Shown here one piece after another: positions 25,197 through 35,191 of a stretch of DNA of 64,000 nucleotides (within the stretch, counting starts at the first letter, position 1; every line of letters starts with the position of its first letter). Source of the DNA: Clostridia bacterium (lineage in GTDB: Bacteria; Bacillota; Clostridia; Lachnospirales; Lachnospiraceae); contig CAJTFE010000005.1 in the NCBI GenBank assembly GCA_910575725.1, positions 1 to 64,000 of the forward strand. Direction: 5' to 3'. A model generated the notes under the pieces. It saw only the letters and a program-made list of their open reading frames with translations, made no database searches and was not told the origin of the DNA. The translations under genes were made by a program, and so were the position numbers.

Positions 25197-25270
25197 GGAA
25201 GCATAGCTCAGCTGGGATGAGCGTTCGCCTCACACGCGAGAGGTCATGGGTTCGAGCCCCATTGCTTCCA
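25197..25270 (+). tRNA. tRNA-Val (CAC)
   Basis: A 74-nt cloverleaf with anticodon loop CTCACAC, acceptor arms GGAAGCA/TGCTTCC and discriminator A. CCA is not encoded. It is followed at once by a terminator. Confidence 0.94.
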
Positions 25271-25275
25271 TCCTT

Positions 25276-25302
25276 AAAAGTACCGTATTTACGGTACTTT
25301 TT
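25276..25302 (+). terminator. Terminator after tRNA-Val
   Basis: Perfect stem GTACCGTA/TACGGTAC flanked by AAAA and TTTTT. Confidence 0.85.
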
Positions 25303-25358
25303 CATTTCCATGACAAATTCTGTGACAAATTTATGCCTGCTAAAGCCGGCAAAACACT

Positions 25359-25541
25359 TTAAATATTATGGGGAAAATCATCAATAAACAGCAATGCCGC
25401 CCCGGCTCCTGCATCCTCGACGGTATATTTGCATTGCCTTACTCCGTGTAAAAAACAGGTATCGGGCCCGATCAGAACAGCCCATTCGGCAGACAGCTCC
25501 CCCGGCACATGATAATTAACTGCCTTTTCCGGTTTATAACA
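25359..25541 (-). pseudogene. Possible gene remnant, 60 codons
   Basis: A minus-strand frame open between a TGA at 25542-25544 and a TAA at 25359-25361. It reads like coding sequence (NYHVPGELSAEWAVLIGPDT, then a glycine/alanine-rich AGAGAALLFIDDFPHNI end) but has no good start codon or ribosome site. It is probably the C-terminus of a lost gene. Family not recognised. Confidence 0.3.
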
Positions 25542-25596
25542 TCAGACATGAGATTCTGGCTGTATATAAAAAACTGCCGGGAATCCCATGTCTGAT
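25541..25596. repeat. Long hairpin in the tRNA-rho gap
   Basis: Inverted arms ATCAGACATGAGATTCTGGC and GCCGGGAATCCCATGTCTGA around a short AT-rich loop. There is no adjacent T run, so it is not a clear terminator. The bases from 25677 to 25863 contain nothing I recognise. Confidence 0.5.
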
Positions 25597-25635
25597 ATAA
25601 AAGGGAGAGATAGGGCCAAACGACCCCGACAAAAG

Positions 25636-25676
25636 ACACAAAAAAGACGTCACCACGGGAATTGGTAACGCCTTTG
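25636..25676 (-). terminator. Probable rho terminator
   Basis: On the minus strand AAAGGCGTTACC pairs with GGTGACGTCTTT and is followed by a T-rich run. It lies 190 bp beyond the rho stop, so the rho mRNA would have a long 3' untranslated region. Confidence 0.6.
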
Positions 25677-25863
25677 TTATCATTTGTACTTTATGTAGTA
25701 TCTTTTGTTGATATTATTTTAGTACAACCGCCGGAAAAAGTCAATGTCTCATCCGCCAAAAAACTTGTCAGTTTTTGGCAGTTCTTTGGGCACTTCTATG
25801 TCCTATATAGAACCAGCGCAGCAGCAAACGCTTTTATCTTGCGCCCTAAAAACAGGCGATTCC

Positions 25864-27237
25864 TTATACTAGCTTTGTCTTTTTAATCGTCTGCACGAAT
25901 TCGCTGTTAAATCTGGTACGGGCAAACATATTCAATACGTTCTCTACCGCCTCATCCGCTTTCAGGCCGTTTAAGCCCTTGCGCACAATATCCATTCCTT
26001 CCAGCTCTTCCCCGGTCAGCAGCAGATCCTCCCGCCGGGTTCCTGATTTCGGAATGTCGATAGCGGGGAATACCCTCTTCTCCTGCAGCTTGCGGTTCAG
26101 CACAAGCTCCATATTACCGGTACCCTTGAACTCCTCGTAAATCACATCGTCCATCTTGCTGCCGGTCTCTACCAGCGCCGTCGCAAGAATCGTCAGACTG
26201 CCGCCTTCTCTCATATTACGCGCCGCACCGAAGAATCGCTTCGGCATATGCAGCGCCGCCGGATCAAGACCGCCGGATAAAGTACGTCCGCTGGGGGGGA
26301 CCGTCAGATTATAGGCCCTTGCCAGTCTTGTGATGCTGTCCAGAAGAATTACTACATCTTTTTTATGCTCTACCAGACGCTTTGCCCGTTCAATCACCAT
26401 CTCGGACACACGCTTATGATGCTCCGGAAGCTCGTCGAAGGTGGAGTAAATAACCTCCACATTGGGCCCGGCAATTGCCTCTCTGATATCCGTAACTTCC
26501 TCCGGGCGTTCATCAATCAGAAGAATCAGAAGCTGCATATCCGGATGATTTTTGGTAATTGACTTTGCCACGTCTTTAAGAAGGGTTGTCTTACCTGCCT
26601 TAGGAGGAGACACGATCATGCCGCGCTGTCCCTTTCCAATAGGCGAAATGAGATCCACAATCCGCATAGCCATACTGCCGCCTGGACGCTCCAGATAAAT
26701 ACGGGAATTGGGAAAAATCGGAGTCAAGTCCTCAAAGCTGCGCCTTCTCGCCGCTTCCTCCGGCCGATAGCCGTTGACGGACTTCAGATACAGCAAGGCT
26801 GCAAATTTCTCTGTCTGGGCCCGAACCTTTACATTCCCGCAGAGAATGTCTCCTGTCTTTAGATTATAGCGGCGGATCATAGCCGGATTGATATAAATAT
26901 CATTTTCCCCCGGAAGATAATTGGCACTGCGGATAAATCCATAACCATCTGCAAGCACCTCCAGAATTCCGTTGGCTATCTGGCCGCTGTCCAACTGGGA
27001 CATATCCTGAGGCGCACTTGGCCGCTCCTGCGTCCGTTCTGCTGTCTTTTCAGTCCGCTCTGCTGTTTGCTCAGGCGCTTTCTCCGGTATCTTCCGTGGT
27101 TTTTGTTCTACATCCTTATCCAGCATCAGCTGAATAAGATCTGCCTTTTTCATTATAGATGTGCCTTTCAGTCCTCTTGCTTTTGCAATCTCCTTAAGCT
27201 CTGTAAGCGGAAGGGATTCATACTGCTCTTTTGTCAT
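25864..27237 (-). CDS. rho: Transcription termination factor Rho
   Basis: A 457-aa hexameric RNA helicase that ends transcription. It has a Rho_N SAP-like start ([19 protein letters not shown]), a Glu/Arg/Pro-rich linker (about 47-85), a cold-shock RNA-binding domain ([15 protein letters not shown]...[10 protein letters not shown]) and the ATPase core with Walker [12 protein letters not shown] and the Q-loop/R-loop regions intact. It is preceded by AGAGGAGGA and a leader of about 140 nt. Confidence 0.97.
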   Translation of the reverse strand: MTKEQYESLPLTELKEIAKARGLKGTSIMKKADLIQLMLDKDVEQKPRKIPEKAPEQTAERTEKTAERTQERPSAPQDMSQLDSGQIANGILEVLADGYGFIRSANYLPGENDIYINPAMIRRYNLKTGDILCGNVKVRAQTEKFAALLYLKSVNGYRPEEAARRRSFEDLTPIFPNSRIYLERPGGSMAMRIVDLISPIGKGQRGMIVSPPKAGKTTLLKDVAKSITKNHPDMQLLILLIDERPEEVTDIREAIAGPNVEVIYSTFDELPEHHKRVSEMVIERAKRLVEHKKDVVILLDSITRLARAYNLTVPPSGRTLSGGLDPAALHMPKRFFGAARNMREGGSLTILATALVETGSKMDDVIYEEFKGTGNMELVLNRKLQEKRVFPAIDIPKSGTRREDLLLTGEELEGMDIVRKGLNGLKADEAVENVLNMFARTRFNSEFVQTIKKTKLV

Positions 27238-27384
27238 GCTTGTCCTCCTCTTTTCTCATTCTGTTCCTTCTTCAATCGTACACTTAATTGAAACATATTT
27301 TTTCTTGGGAATAACCGCCAGAAGCTTTCGGCGAATTTGAAGCTGAAATACGATATTCCATTGCCGTCAAATGTTGACAACTTG

Positions 27385-27412
27385 AATATAACACATTTTG
27401 GGAAAAAGTCAA
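27385..27412 (-). promoter_or_regulatory. rho promoter
   Basis: Minus-strand TTGACT (27407-27412), 16-base spacer, TATATT (27385-27390). The 259-bp gap between larC and rho holds this promoter, a long rho leader without a known regulatory motif, and near 27475-27498 a short TTATTTTGCAACAGCCCC segment resembling one arm of the R3 repeat. Confidence 0.65.
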
Positions 27413-27496
27413 AGGATTATTTTTTCAAAACCGCCTGGGAAAGGGGGATTGAGGGGATCGGAACGCGAAGGAGCTGGCTTATTTTGCAACAGCCCC

Positions 27497-28684
27497 TTAA
27501 ATCTGCTCCCTTACCAGGCGGTACATCTCTTTATAAGCTGCTCCATGCTCCCGGGCCAGCTTTTTCACGCTTTCATACTCCGGATAGCGCAATTCCTCCC
27601 CATTCAGAAAGCACACCTTTACTTTCACCGGGCCGTAAGCCGTCGAAACCTCTTCTGCCCGGCGTTCTAAAGCGGCGCGCTTTACAGGATAGCGGCGCAC
27701 GCCGATTGTGGTTGTCTCCCGGAACAAAACAGCGTTCATCTCTTCTATCTTTTCTTCATCGCAGAGCACGGACAGCTGATAGGCCGGCCGGTTCTTTTTC
27801 ATATAGATAGAGGTAAAAAACACATCCCTGGCTCCGGCTTCCAAAAGGCATTCCATAGCATATCCCAGCGCTTCTCCGGAGCAGTCGTCAATATTACTTT
27901 CCAGCATCCAGAGCTTTTCCTCCTGCTCATTAGCCTCTTTGATCAGCATGGCGCGCAGCACATTGGCCCTGGAAAACTGCCTTTTCCCGGCTCCAAGCCC
28001 GATCTTTTCAATGGTAAACTTATCCGGCCTCTTGCCTTCTGACAGAGCTGCAATTGCCGCTCCCGTGGGCGTTACCATCTCTCCCTGCTGCTCTGTCTGC
28101 TTAAGTGTCAGCCCGTGGCTGGCCGCAATCTGCAGAACGGCAGGAACGGGAACAGGCAGGATGCCATGCTGGCAGTGCACATGTCCCTGGCCTTCCCAGA
28201 GATCGGAAACGAGAACTTTCGTTACCCCCAGCTCCTCCATACAGGCCGCAGCCGATACAATATCTACAATGGAGTCCACCGCTCCCACCTCATGGAAGTG
28301 TACTTCGTCTGCAGGACGGCCATGGACTTTTCCCTCCGCATCTGCAACAATCCGGAACATCTGCCGGGAAAGCTTTAGAACTTCCGGCTTTAAGCCTGCC
28401 CCGTCCAGCATCTGCGCAATATCTTTCCAGGTACGGTGCTCATGCTTATGTCCGTGAGCATGCTCTTCATTCTTGGCCTTTTCTTCCAGTATCACATCAA
28501 AACCACAGGCATCCAGCCCCGATTTCTGAACTCTTCCAATCTTGATCTTATAACCGTGAAGCGGAAGCTTTTCCAGGGTGCTTCGCAGGTTCTCTTCCGT
28601 GGCTCCCAAATCCAAAAGGGCCGCCACCGTCATATCGCCGCTGATTCCGGAATAGCATTCCAGATATAAAGTTTTTCCCTGCAC
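27497..28684 (-). CDS. larC: Nickel-pincer cofactor cyclometallase LarC
   Basis: A 395-aa cytosolic enzyme that inserts nickel into the pyridinium dithiocarboxylate mononucleotide cofactor in a CTP-dependent reaction. ECYSGISGDMTVAALLDLG opens the protein. A histidine-rich stretch (EEHAHGHKHEHRTW, about 72-86) may hold nickel, and ESNIDDCSGEALGYAME lies near the middle. In Lactobacillus plantarum larC is split and joined by a ribosomal frameshift; here it is a single frame. The start is GTG at 28682-28684 with AGGAGG six bases upstream. Confidence 0.92.
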   Translation of the reverse strand: MQGKTLYLECYSGISGDMTVAALLDLGATEENLRSTLEKLPLHGYKIKIGRVQKSGLDACGFDVILEEKAKNEEHAHGHKHEHRTWKDIAQMLDGAGLKPEVLKLSRQMFRIVADAEGKVHGRPADEVHFHEVGAVDSIVDIVSAAACMEELGVTKVLVSDLWEGQGHVHCQHGILPVPVPAVLQIAASHGLTLKQTEQQGEMVTPTGAAIAALSEGKRPDKFTIEKIGLGAGKRQFSRANVLRAMLIKEANEQEEKLWMLESNIDDCSGEALGYAMECLLEAGARDVFFTSIYMKKNRPAYQLSVLCDEEKIEEMNAVLFRETTTIGVRRYPVKRAALERRAEEVSTAYGPVKVKVCFLNGEELRYPEYESVKKLAREHGAAYKEMYRLVREQI

Positions 28685-28708
28685 GTTACTCCTCCTATTT
28701 CAGTTTTA

Positions 28709-28812
28709 TTCCAGTTCCGTAATATCCCTCAAAATACACGGGTATGAAATCAATTTCCAGCCGCAAAAAAAGCGTCTGTAAATTGATTTGTGCATTTTGA
28801 GGGATACTACTG
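28709..28812 (-). repeat. R2 repeat, copy 2, between larB and larC
   Basis: A 104-bp palindrome. Outer arms GTAATATCCCTCAAAATAC and its partner ending GAGGGATACTAC, inner arms AAATCAATTTCCAG and CTGTAAATTGATTT with one mismatch. It starts four bases after the larB stop and occupies most of the larB-larC gap, ending 17 bases before the larC Shine-Dalgarno. Confidence 0.88.
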
Positions 28813-28816
28813 TTTT

Positions 28817-29572
28817 TTAAGTCGCTGTGCGGCCAACCGCCAGCCGGTTAATCTGCGTCGCCACATAAGCCGCCCCATAGCCGTTATCGATATTCACCAC
28901 TGTAATCCCGTTTGCACAGGAATTCAGCATCGTCAGCAATGCGGAAAGCCCGTGAAAGCTGGCGCCGTATCCCACCGAGGTGGGCACCGCTATTACCGGC
29001 ACCTCAACCAGCCCCGCCACTACGCCTGCCAGAGCTCCCTCCATGCCGGCTGCGGCAATCACGCAGCTTGCGCCCTCAAATGCATCCATATTCGAAAGCA
29101 GGCGGTGAATTCCCGCCACTCCCACGTCAAAGAGCCGAAGCACTCCTGTGCCGAAAAATTCTGCCGTCTGAGCAGCCTCTTCCGCAACCGGAACGTCTGC
29201 CGTCCCCCCTGTGCACACAACAATCTTTCCAATCGGCTCTCTTCTCTGTTTTTCTGCCTTTAATATCCTGGAAACAGGATCGTAAACTGCCCAGGGCACA
29301 GCCTCCCGTACTGCTTCGTACTGCTCCTGGCTGGCTCTGGTTCCCAGTACATTGATGCCTTCCCCGGCCAGCGTCTGGTAGATTTTTACCAGATGTTCCG
29401 TCGTCTTTTTGCTGCAGTAAATCACTTCCTCAAAGCCCTGGCGGACTTTTCTGTGGTGATCAAGCTTTGCGAAGCCCAGATCCTCATAAGGAAGCTTCTT
29501 AAGCTCCTTTTCAGCCGCTTCTATACTGACAGAGCCTTCTTTTACCTGTCTTAATAGTTCTGCTACATCCAT
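28817..29572 (-). CDS. larB: Nickel-pincer cofactor biosynthesis carboxylase LarB
   Basis: A 251-aa cytosolic enzyme that carboxylates and hydrolyses nicotinic acid adenine dinucleotide in the first step of pincer-cofactor synthesis. The C-terminal half resembles AIR carboxylase (PurE), with CTGGTADVPVAEEAAQTAEF and RLFDVGVAGIHRLL. The N-terminal part (DYEDLGFAKLDHHRKVRQG-type motif) is LarB-specific. It follows larE by nine bases. Confidence 0.92.
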   Translation of the reverse strand: MDVAELLRQVKEGSVSIEAAEKELKKLPYEDLGFAKLDHHRKVRQGFEEVIYCSKKTTEHLVKIYQTLAGEGINVLGTRASQEQYEAVREAVPWAVYDPVSRILKAEKQRREPIGKIVVCTGGTADVPVAEEAAQTAEFFGTGVLRLFDVGVAGIHRLLSNMDAFEGASCVIAAAGMEGALAGVVAGLVEVPVIAVPTSVGYGASFHGLSALLTMLNSCANGITVVNIDNGYGAAYVATQINRLAVGRTAT

Positions 29573-29581
29573 GGCTTGTCC

Positions 29582-30397
29582 CTACTCTCTTTTTAATACT
29601 TCATTCATGCTCCCCATGCGGTATCCCTGCATATCCAAGGTTACATAAGAAAATCCCAGCTTCCGCAGCGCCTTGTCCGCCTTATAGCGAAACTCCGCTT
29701 TTGCAGCTCTTGCAAAATCAGTCTCCGAAAGCTCAATCCTGGCTACCGTTCCATGAATCCGCACACGAAGCTGGCCAAATCCCTGTTCATGCAGATAATT
29801 CTCCGCCTGCTCCACCATAAGCAGTTTTTCTTCTGTAATCGGTTCCCCATAAGCAAAGCGGGAAGCAAGGCAGGCCGCCGACTGCTTGTTCCAGGTGGGA
29901 AGCCCCCATTCCCTGGAAAGCTTCCGTATCTCACTTTTCGTAAGCCCTGCCTCCTTCAGCGGGCTTAAAACGCCCTGTTCGCATATGGCTTTTGCGCCGG
30001 GACGGTAATCCTTTTCATCATCTGCATTAGAGCCTTCTATCACACAGGCAAGCCCCTCTGTCTCTGCTATTCGTTTCATCTCTTTTAAGATCGCAGTTTT
30101 GCAGTAGTAGCAGCGATCCGGAGGATTTTTTGCAAAACCTTCCACCTCAAATGCCGGAAAGTCAAATTCGATATGCCGGATTCCTTCTGCTTTTGTTAAC
30201 GCCCTTGCCTCATCCAGTTCTCTTTCCGGAAACGCACAGGAACGGGCTGTCACTGCCACGGCCTGTTGTCCCAATACCCGGTGGGCGGCCCTCATCAGAA
30301 AAGCCGAGTCCACTCCCCCTGAAAAAGCAATCACAGCACTCCTTTGTTCCTTCAGATACTGTTCCAGCCGCTGTAATTTTGTATGCAGGATATCCAT
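29582..30397 (-). CDS. larE: ATP-dependent sacrificial sulfur transferase LarE
   Basis: A 271-aa PP-loop enzyme that adds sulfur to the pincer-cofactor precursor. The P-loop AFSGGVDSAFL is at 24-34 and RCYYCKTAILKEMK at 95-108. C176 in KQSAACLASRF corresponds to the sacrificial cysteine of L. plantarum LarE. Positions 180 and 182, which are cysteines in the iron-sulfur LarE type, are arginine and alanine, so this is the sacrificial type. It is the first gene of larE-larB-larC. Confidence 0.92.
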   Translation of the reverse strand: MDILHTKLQRLEQYLKEQRSAVIAFSGGVDSAFLMRAAHRVLGQQAVAVTARSCAFPERELDEARALTKAEGIRHIEFDFPAFEVEGFAKNPPDRCYYCKTAILKEMKRIAETEGLACVIEGSNADDEKDYRPGAKAICEQGVLSPLKEAGLTKSEIRKLSREWGLPTWNKQSAACLASRFAYGEPITEEKLLMVEQAENYLHEQGFGQLRVRIHGTVARIELSETDFARAAKAEFRYKADKALRKLGFSYVTLDMQGYRMGSMNEVLKRE

Positions 30398-30434
30398 TGA
30401 ATCACTTAACTCTCCTCTTTTGACATTTAATCAA

Positions 30435-30463
30435 ATTCTAGCATGCCGGCTTTGAAATCGCAA
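30435..30463 (-). promoter_or_regulatory. lar operon promoter
   Basis: Minus-strand TTGCGA (30458-30463), 17-base spacer, TAGAAT (30435-30440), about 38 bp before the larE ATG. Confidence 0.6.
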
Positions 30464-30590
30464 GAAGAATCCAATTTCTCAGTAAAATCTATACATGTTA
30501 TACATACAGATAAGCATAATTATAAGCTGCTCCATTGAAATGGCCAAGTATTTCTCCCCATGCTTACCGCCCTCTGCGTTCCTCTGGGAA

Positions 30591-30658
30591 AGAGACTGTC
30601 AGATAACAAAGCAGCAGACTTTTCCAATAGTCTGCTGCTTTATTATCTGACAGTCTCT
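30591..30658. terminator. Long compound hairpin after the phosphomannomutase gene
   Basis: Nested stems AGAGACTGTCAGATAA with TTATCTGACAGTCTCT and AAAGCAGCAGACT with AGTCTGCTGCTTT. On the minus strand the inner stem is followed by TTTGTTA, so it may terminate the GDP-fucose operon. The remaining bases 30464-30590 and 30659-30737 hold nothing recognisable. Confidence 0.6.
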
Positions 30659-30737
30659 TCTTTGTTCAACAGAAGAATAAGCCTCCGCCAGTGACACGTC
30701 TGCACATCTTCATTTCCCACTTGCAAGGTATAAACGT

Positions 30738-32231
30738 TCAGTTATCTTTCCTCTCCGTATAAACCTTAATCTTCGGCTCCGTTCCGGAAGGCCGGATGAC
30801 AACCTCCGATCCGTCCTCCATCCACAGCTTCACCACATCCGCCTTCGGGAATCCTTCCACTCCCTCCTGGTAATCCTGATAACGAACCACCTTAGAGCCG
30901 CGCATCTTCATATCCGGCTTCTCCGCAAGACCTTTTCGAATCAAGCTCATACGCCGGTCTGCTTCCGCCCCGTTAAAGGTATAATTCTTCAGCTCTGTCA
31001 CATAACGTCCGTAAGTCTCATACAGCTCCTCCAGCACGTCCACAAGGGTCTTGCCGATAGACTTGTATGCGTCAGCCATCTCGCAGACAGCCATCGCCGC
31101 CCCTACTGCGTCCTTATCCCGGACATAGCTCCCAATCAGATAGCCGCAGCTTTCCTCAAAACCGAACACAAAGCGCTTCGCCTCCCCCTTCTGCTCCAAA
31201 AGGCCGATCTGCTCTCCGATGTATTTAAAGCCCGTAAGGGTATTGATCACCTCAGCGCCATATTGCGCCGCAATCTTATCCGCCATAGAAGTCGTCACGA
31301 TTGTCTTAATGATCACCGGCTTTTCCGGAAGGGTTCCCGCCTCCTGCCTGCATTTCAGAATATAATCCAGTAGAAGAATTCCCACCTGGTTGCCGGTGAG
31401 CTGCCGGTATTCCTCCCCGTGGCGAACCGCCACTCCGATGCGGTCGCTGTCCGGATCGGTGGCAATCAGAAGATCCGCCTCCAACTTCCTGCAGTAATCA
31501 AGCCCCAGATTCAGCGCCTCCTTCTCCTCCGGGTTCGGATAGGGGCAGGTCGGAAAGCTGCCATCCGGCTTGGCCTGCTCTTTTACAAGCTGCAGATTCT
31601 TTACCCCGATATGCTTCAAAATACTGCTCACACAGCTTAAGCCGGCCCCATGAAGGGGTGTGTAAACCACCTTCAGACTGGAGGTCAGCTCCTTCTGCGT
31701 GCGCCTCTTAAGCACTGCTGCCAAAAATGCCTTAAGAACCTTATCGTTGATTTCCTCAATCTCTCCGGATTCCAAAAAATACTCAAAGGACAGATCCTCC
31801 TGGGCCTCTTTCAGATCTGTCTTCTCAATATACATCTGGATTGCCGCGGCCGCCTGGCTGGTAACCTGGCAGCCGTCGGCTCCGTACACCTTGAACCCGT
31901 TGTACTCCTTTGGGTTGTGGCTGGCCGTGATGCACACGCCGGCATCACATTTGAGATAGCGCACGGCAAAGGACAGCGTGGGCGTAGGCATCAGCCTGGG
32001 ATAAATATAAGCCTTGCAGCCCTTAAGAGCCAGCACCCTGGCTGTCTCCTTTGCAAATTCCTCCGAATGGTTCCGGCTGTCGTAAGCCACTGCCACAGAC
32101 GGCTCTTCACTCCGGCTCTTTACATAAGCCGCCACCCCAAGGGCCGCCTCCTGTATGGTTTCCAGATTCAGATGATCCGGCCCCTGGCCCATAACGGCGC
32201 GGATGCCTCCTGTTCCAAATTTCAAATTCAT
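30738..32231 (-). CDS. Phosphoglucomutase/phosphomannomutase family protein
   Basis: A 497-aa alpha-D-phosphohexomutase. The catalytic serine is S104 in CITASHNPKEYNG, the metal loop is ATDPDSDRIGV, the sugar loop GFEESCGYLIG and the phosphate loop RPSGTEPKIKVY. It lacks the roughly 40-residue N-terminal extension of PgcA-type enzymes. It lies three bases after manA in a GDP-fucose operon, so interconversion of mannose-6- and mannose-1-phosphate is the likely main role; glucose phosphates may also be used. Confidence 0.88.
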   Translation of the reverse strand: MNLKFGTGGIRAVMGQGPDHLNLETIQEAALGVAAYVKSRSEEPSVAVAYDSRNHSEEFAKETARVLALKGCKAYIYPRLMPTPTLSFAVRYLKCDAGVCITASHNPKEYNGFKVYGADGCQVTSQAAAAIQMYIEKTDLKEAQEDLSFEYFLESGEIEEINDKVLKAFLAAVLKRRTQKELTSSLKVVYTPLHGAGLSCVSSILKHIGVKNLQLVKEQAKPDGSFPTCPYPNPEEKEALNLGLDYCRKLEADLLIATDPDSDRIGVAVRHGEEYRQLTGNQVGILLLDYILKCRQEAGTLPEKPVIIKTIVTTSMADKIAAQYGAEVINTLTGFKYIGEQIGLLEQKGEAKRFVFGFEESCGYLIGSYVRDKDAVGAAMAVCEMADAYKSIGKTLVDVLEELYETYGRYVTELKNYTFNGAEADRRMSLIRKGLAEKPDMKMRGSKVVRYQDYQEGVEGFPKADVVKLWMEDGSEVVIRPSGTEPKIKVYTERKDN

Positions 32232-32234
32232 CCG

Positions 32235-33047
32235 TTATACCTCGCTTAAAAGTATTTGCAGCCTTCCCGTTATCCGGCAGGCTCCTGCTTCCTTTGGAAG
32301 AAATATACTGTCTCCTTTTGAAAGCTCCATACTTCCGTATGGGCTCTTCAAAGTCCCCTGCCCCTCCAGAACGAGAAGGGACTGAAAGGTATCTTTGACA
32401 ATTTCCTCCATAAATTCCTCTATCTCGTATAATTGTACCACAAAATGCGGACATTGCACCAATAAAGTTCTGGAATATCCAATTTTCTGCACGCGGGGTC
32501 CCATGGGATGATGTCCGGCCAGGGGCGGCATGAAGTCCGCAGCCAGAAGCGCTTTTTCAACATGAAGCTCCCGTCTCTGATGATTCCCGTCCTCCCGGTT
32601 GTAATCATACACCCGGTAAGTAATATCCGAGCTCTGCTGCACCTCCGCTACGGTAATGCCTTTCCCTATGGCATGAATCTGGCCTGCCGGGATAAAAAAG
32701 ACGTCCCCTTTTTTCACCGCCGTCCTTTGGCATACCTCCAGGATCGTCTGGTTCTGAATCCGTTTCTGGAATTCATTTACGGAAATCCGGTGCTTTAAAC
32801 CATAATACAGGTACGCACCCGGCTCGCAGGCCAGCACGTACCACATTTCCGTTTTTCCCCTTGCCCCCTCCAGCTCCCAGGCAAGGGCATCCTCCGGATG
32901 AACCTGAACAGATAAGGCTTCCCTGGCTGTAATAATTTTAATTAAAAGAGGGATGTCCTCCAATCCCTCATGGAGCCTGGAAAGCATCCAGTCTTCTGTT
33001 CCCCATATATAATTTTTCCGCACTGGCTTTAGCTTTACCGGGCCCAT
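32235..33047 (-). CDS. manA: Mannose-6-phosphate isomerase, class I
   Basis: A 270-aa zinc cupin enzyme that converts fructose-6-phosphate to mannose-6-phosphate. Zinc and active-site motifs are AVQVHPEDALAWELEG, GKTEMWYVLAC and FIPAGQIHAIGKGI, followed by the conserved EVQQSSDITYRVYDYNR. It is the short Firmicutes form of the enzyme. It lies 73 bp after fcl. Confidence 0.93.
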   Translation of the reverse strand: MGPVKLKPVRKNYIWGTEDWMLSRLHEGLEDIPLLIKIITAREALSVQVHPEDALAWELEGARGKTEMWYVLACEPGAYLYYGLKHRISVNEFQKRIQNQTILEVCQRTAVKKGDVFFIPAGQIHAIGKGITVAEVQQSSDITYRVYDYNREDGNHQRRELHVEKALLAADFMPPLAGHHPMGPRVQKIGYSRTLLVQCPHFVVQLYEIEEFMEEIVKDTFQSLLVLEGQGTLKSPYGSMELSKGDSIFLPKEAGACRITGRLQILLSEV

Positions 33048-33120
33048 TTATCCCTCCACAGTTTAGACATGCCTCTTTTTTAATCTCGGTTCAAAAAGGA
33101 TGGATTTTCGTTCCGCCCTC

Positions 33121-34086
33121 TTACCGCTCCGTAAACGTTCCTGCCTCATATTGTTCACAGAACCATTCATAAGTTCTGCGGATTCCCGTTTCCAGATCAA
33201 TCTTCGGCCGCCATCCCGTACTCAGGATGCGGCTGATATCCGTAACCTTTCTCGGCGTCCCGTCAGGCTTTGAAGGATCCAGCAGCACCTCTCCCTGGTA
33301 CCCTGTGACACGTTTCACCAGCTCTGCCAGTTCAAGGATACGGATCTCCTGCCCCGAGCCCACATTAAAGAATTCATTTCCCTCATAATGATCCATTAGA
33401 TACAGGCAGGCATCCGCCAGATCATCCACATTGAGGAACTCCCTTAAAGGCGTTCCGCTTCCCCATACCGTTACGGCAGGCGCGCCGCTGAGCCTGGCCT
33501 CATGGAATTTCCTTATGAGGGCCGGAAGCACATGGGAGTTCTCCAGGGAAAAATTATCGTTTATCCCATAAAGATTGCAGGGCATCACACTGATATAATT
33601 CGTGTGATACTGCTGATTGTAAAATGCGCACATCTTAAGGCCTGCAATCTTCGCCAGCGCATAAGCCTCGTTGGTCTTTTCCAAATATCCGCTTAACAGA
33701 TATTCTTCCCGAATCGGCTGAGAACATTCCCGGGGATAGATGCAGGAGCTTCCCAGGAACAAAAGCTTCTTCACCTGATTTTTGTAAGCGCTCTCAATCA
33801 CATTGCACTCTATCTGAAGATTTTTCATAATAAAATCTGCCGGGCAGGTATCGTTTGCGTGGATCCCTCCTACCTTGGCCGCCGCCAATATCACATAGTC
33901 CGGCTTTTCCTCTGCGAAAAACGCTTCCGTATCCGCTTGTCTTGTCAAATCCAGCTCCCCATGGGTTCTGGTGATAATCCGGCTAAAGCCCTCCCTCTCA
34001 AGGCAGCGCACAAGGGCAGATCCTACCAGCCCGCAATGCCCGGCTACATAGATCTTTTTCTCTCTGTCTAAGGGTTCACAATTCAT
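33121..34086 (-). CDS. fcl: GDP-L-fucose synthase
   Basis: A 321-aa short-chain dehydrogenase/epimerase that converts GDP-4-keto-6-deoxymannose to GDP-L-fucose with NADPH. The Rossmann motif is [14 protein letters not shown] and the catalytic YxxxK is in [20 protein letters not shown] supplies the serine and [13 protein letters not shown] is family-typical. Its ATG overlaps the gmd stop by four bases, so the two consecutive enzymes are co-translated. Confidence 0.95.
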   Translation of the reverse strand: MNCEPLDREKKIYVAGHCGLVGSALVRCLEREGFSRIITRTHGELDLTRQADTEAFFAEEKPDYVILAAAKVGGIHANDTCPADFIMKNLQIECNVIESAYKNQVKKLLFLGSSCIYPRECSQPIREEYLLSGYLEKTNEAYALAKIAGLKMCAFYNQQYHTNYISVMPCNLYGINDNFSLENSHVLPALIRKFHEARLSGAPAVTVWGSGTPLREFLNVDDLADACLYLMDHYEGNEFFNVGSGQEIRILELAELVKRVTGYQGEVLLDPSKPDGTPRKVTDISRILSTGWRPKIDLETGIRRTYEWFCEQYEAGTFTER

Positions 34087-35180
34087 TTCCTAAGCCTCCC
34101 TTCTGATACAGCAGCTCCAAAATGCTCACACTCTCTCCTCTGCAAAGCCTCTGCCATATCATGCTCCACCATCCTCTTTACCAGCTCCTCAAAGGAGGTT
34201 TTTCCCGGGTTCCACCCCAGAAGCTTCTTCGCCTTGGACGGATCTCCCAGAAGCAGATCCACCTCTGCCGGCCGGAAAAATTCCAGCGACACCTCCACCA
34301 GCACCTTCCCGGTTCTTCGGTCGATCCCTCGCTCCTCTACACCCTCTCCCTTCCAGAGAAGTTCCATTCCCCCCTGCCTAAAAGCCGCCTCCGCAAACTC
34401 TCGGACCGTATGCGTTTCTCCCGTGGCAATCACGAAATCCTCCGGCACGTCATGCTGAAGCATTCTCCACATACATTCCACATAATCCCCGGCATATCCC
34501 CAATCCCGCTTCGCATCCAGATTCCCCAGATACAGCTTTTCCTGCCGTCCTGCCGCAATCTCTCCGACCGCTCGGGTAATCTTTCTCGTGACAAAATTCT
34601 CCCCTCTCCTGGGAGACTCATGGTTAAAAAGAATTCCATTGACCGCAAACATACCATAAGCCTCCCGGTAATGGCGGACAATCCAGTAACCATAAAGCTT
34701 CGCCACCGCATAGGGCGAACGGGGATGGAAAGGCGTCGTCTCCCTCTGTGGAACCTCCTCCACCTTCCCATACAGCTCCGAAGTAGACGCCTGATAAATC
34801 CGTGTCGTCTTTGCAAGTCCCGCCACACGAACCGCCTCCAGAATCCGCAGAACCCCAATCCCATCCGTATCTGCCGTATACTCCGGCTCCTCAAAAGACA
34901 CTGCTACATGAGACTGAGCCGCCAGATTATACACCTCATCCGGCCGCACCTCAAGCATCAGCCGCACCAGATTCAAAGAATCTGTCATATCCCCATAAAG
35001 AAGGCGAAGCCGCCCGTCCTCCCCAGCCCATTTCTCCAACAAATGCCCAATCCTTCCAACCGTATTCGTAGACCCCCTTCGAAACACCCCATAAACCACA
35101 TACCCCTTATCCAAAAGGAGCTCCGCCAAATAAGATCCATCCTGCCCCGTAATCCCCGTAATCAACGCCGTCTTTCCCAT
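34083..35180 (-). CDS. gmd: GDP-mannose 4,6-dehydratase
   Basis: A 365-aa NADP-dependent dehydratase forming GDP-4-keto-6-deoxymannose. The Rossmann motif is [21 protein letters not shown] is the substrate loop, and [10 protein letters not shown] holds the YxxxK pair. Three ATG codons in a row stand at 35178-35186. The third (35178-35180) is chosen because it lies six bases after AGGAGG, while the first directly touches it. Two tandem R1 copies lie immediately upstream. Confidence 0.94.
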   Translation of the reverse strand: MGKTALITGITGQDGSYLAELLLDKGYVVYGVFRRGSTNTVGRIGHLLEKWAGEDGRLRLLYGDMTDSLNLVRLMLEVRPDEVYNLAAQSHVAVSFEEPEYTADTDGIGVLRILEAVRVAGLAKTTRIYQASTSELYGKVEEVPQRETTPFHPRSPYAVAKLYGYWIVRHYREAYGMFAVNGILFNHESPRRGENFVTRKITRAVGEIAAGRQEKLYLGNLDAKRDWGYAGDYVECMWRMLQHDVPEDFVIATGETHTVREFAEAAFRQGGMELLWKGEGVEERGIDRRTGKVLVEVSLEFFRPAEVDLLLGDPSKAKKLLGWNPGKTSFEELVKRMVEHDMAEALQRRECEHFGAAVSEGRLRK

Positions 35181-35191
35181 CATCATCCTCC

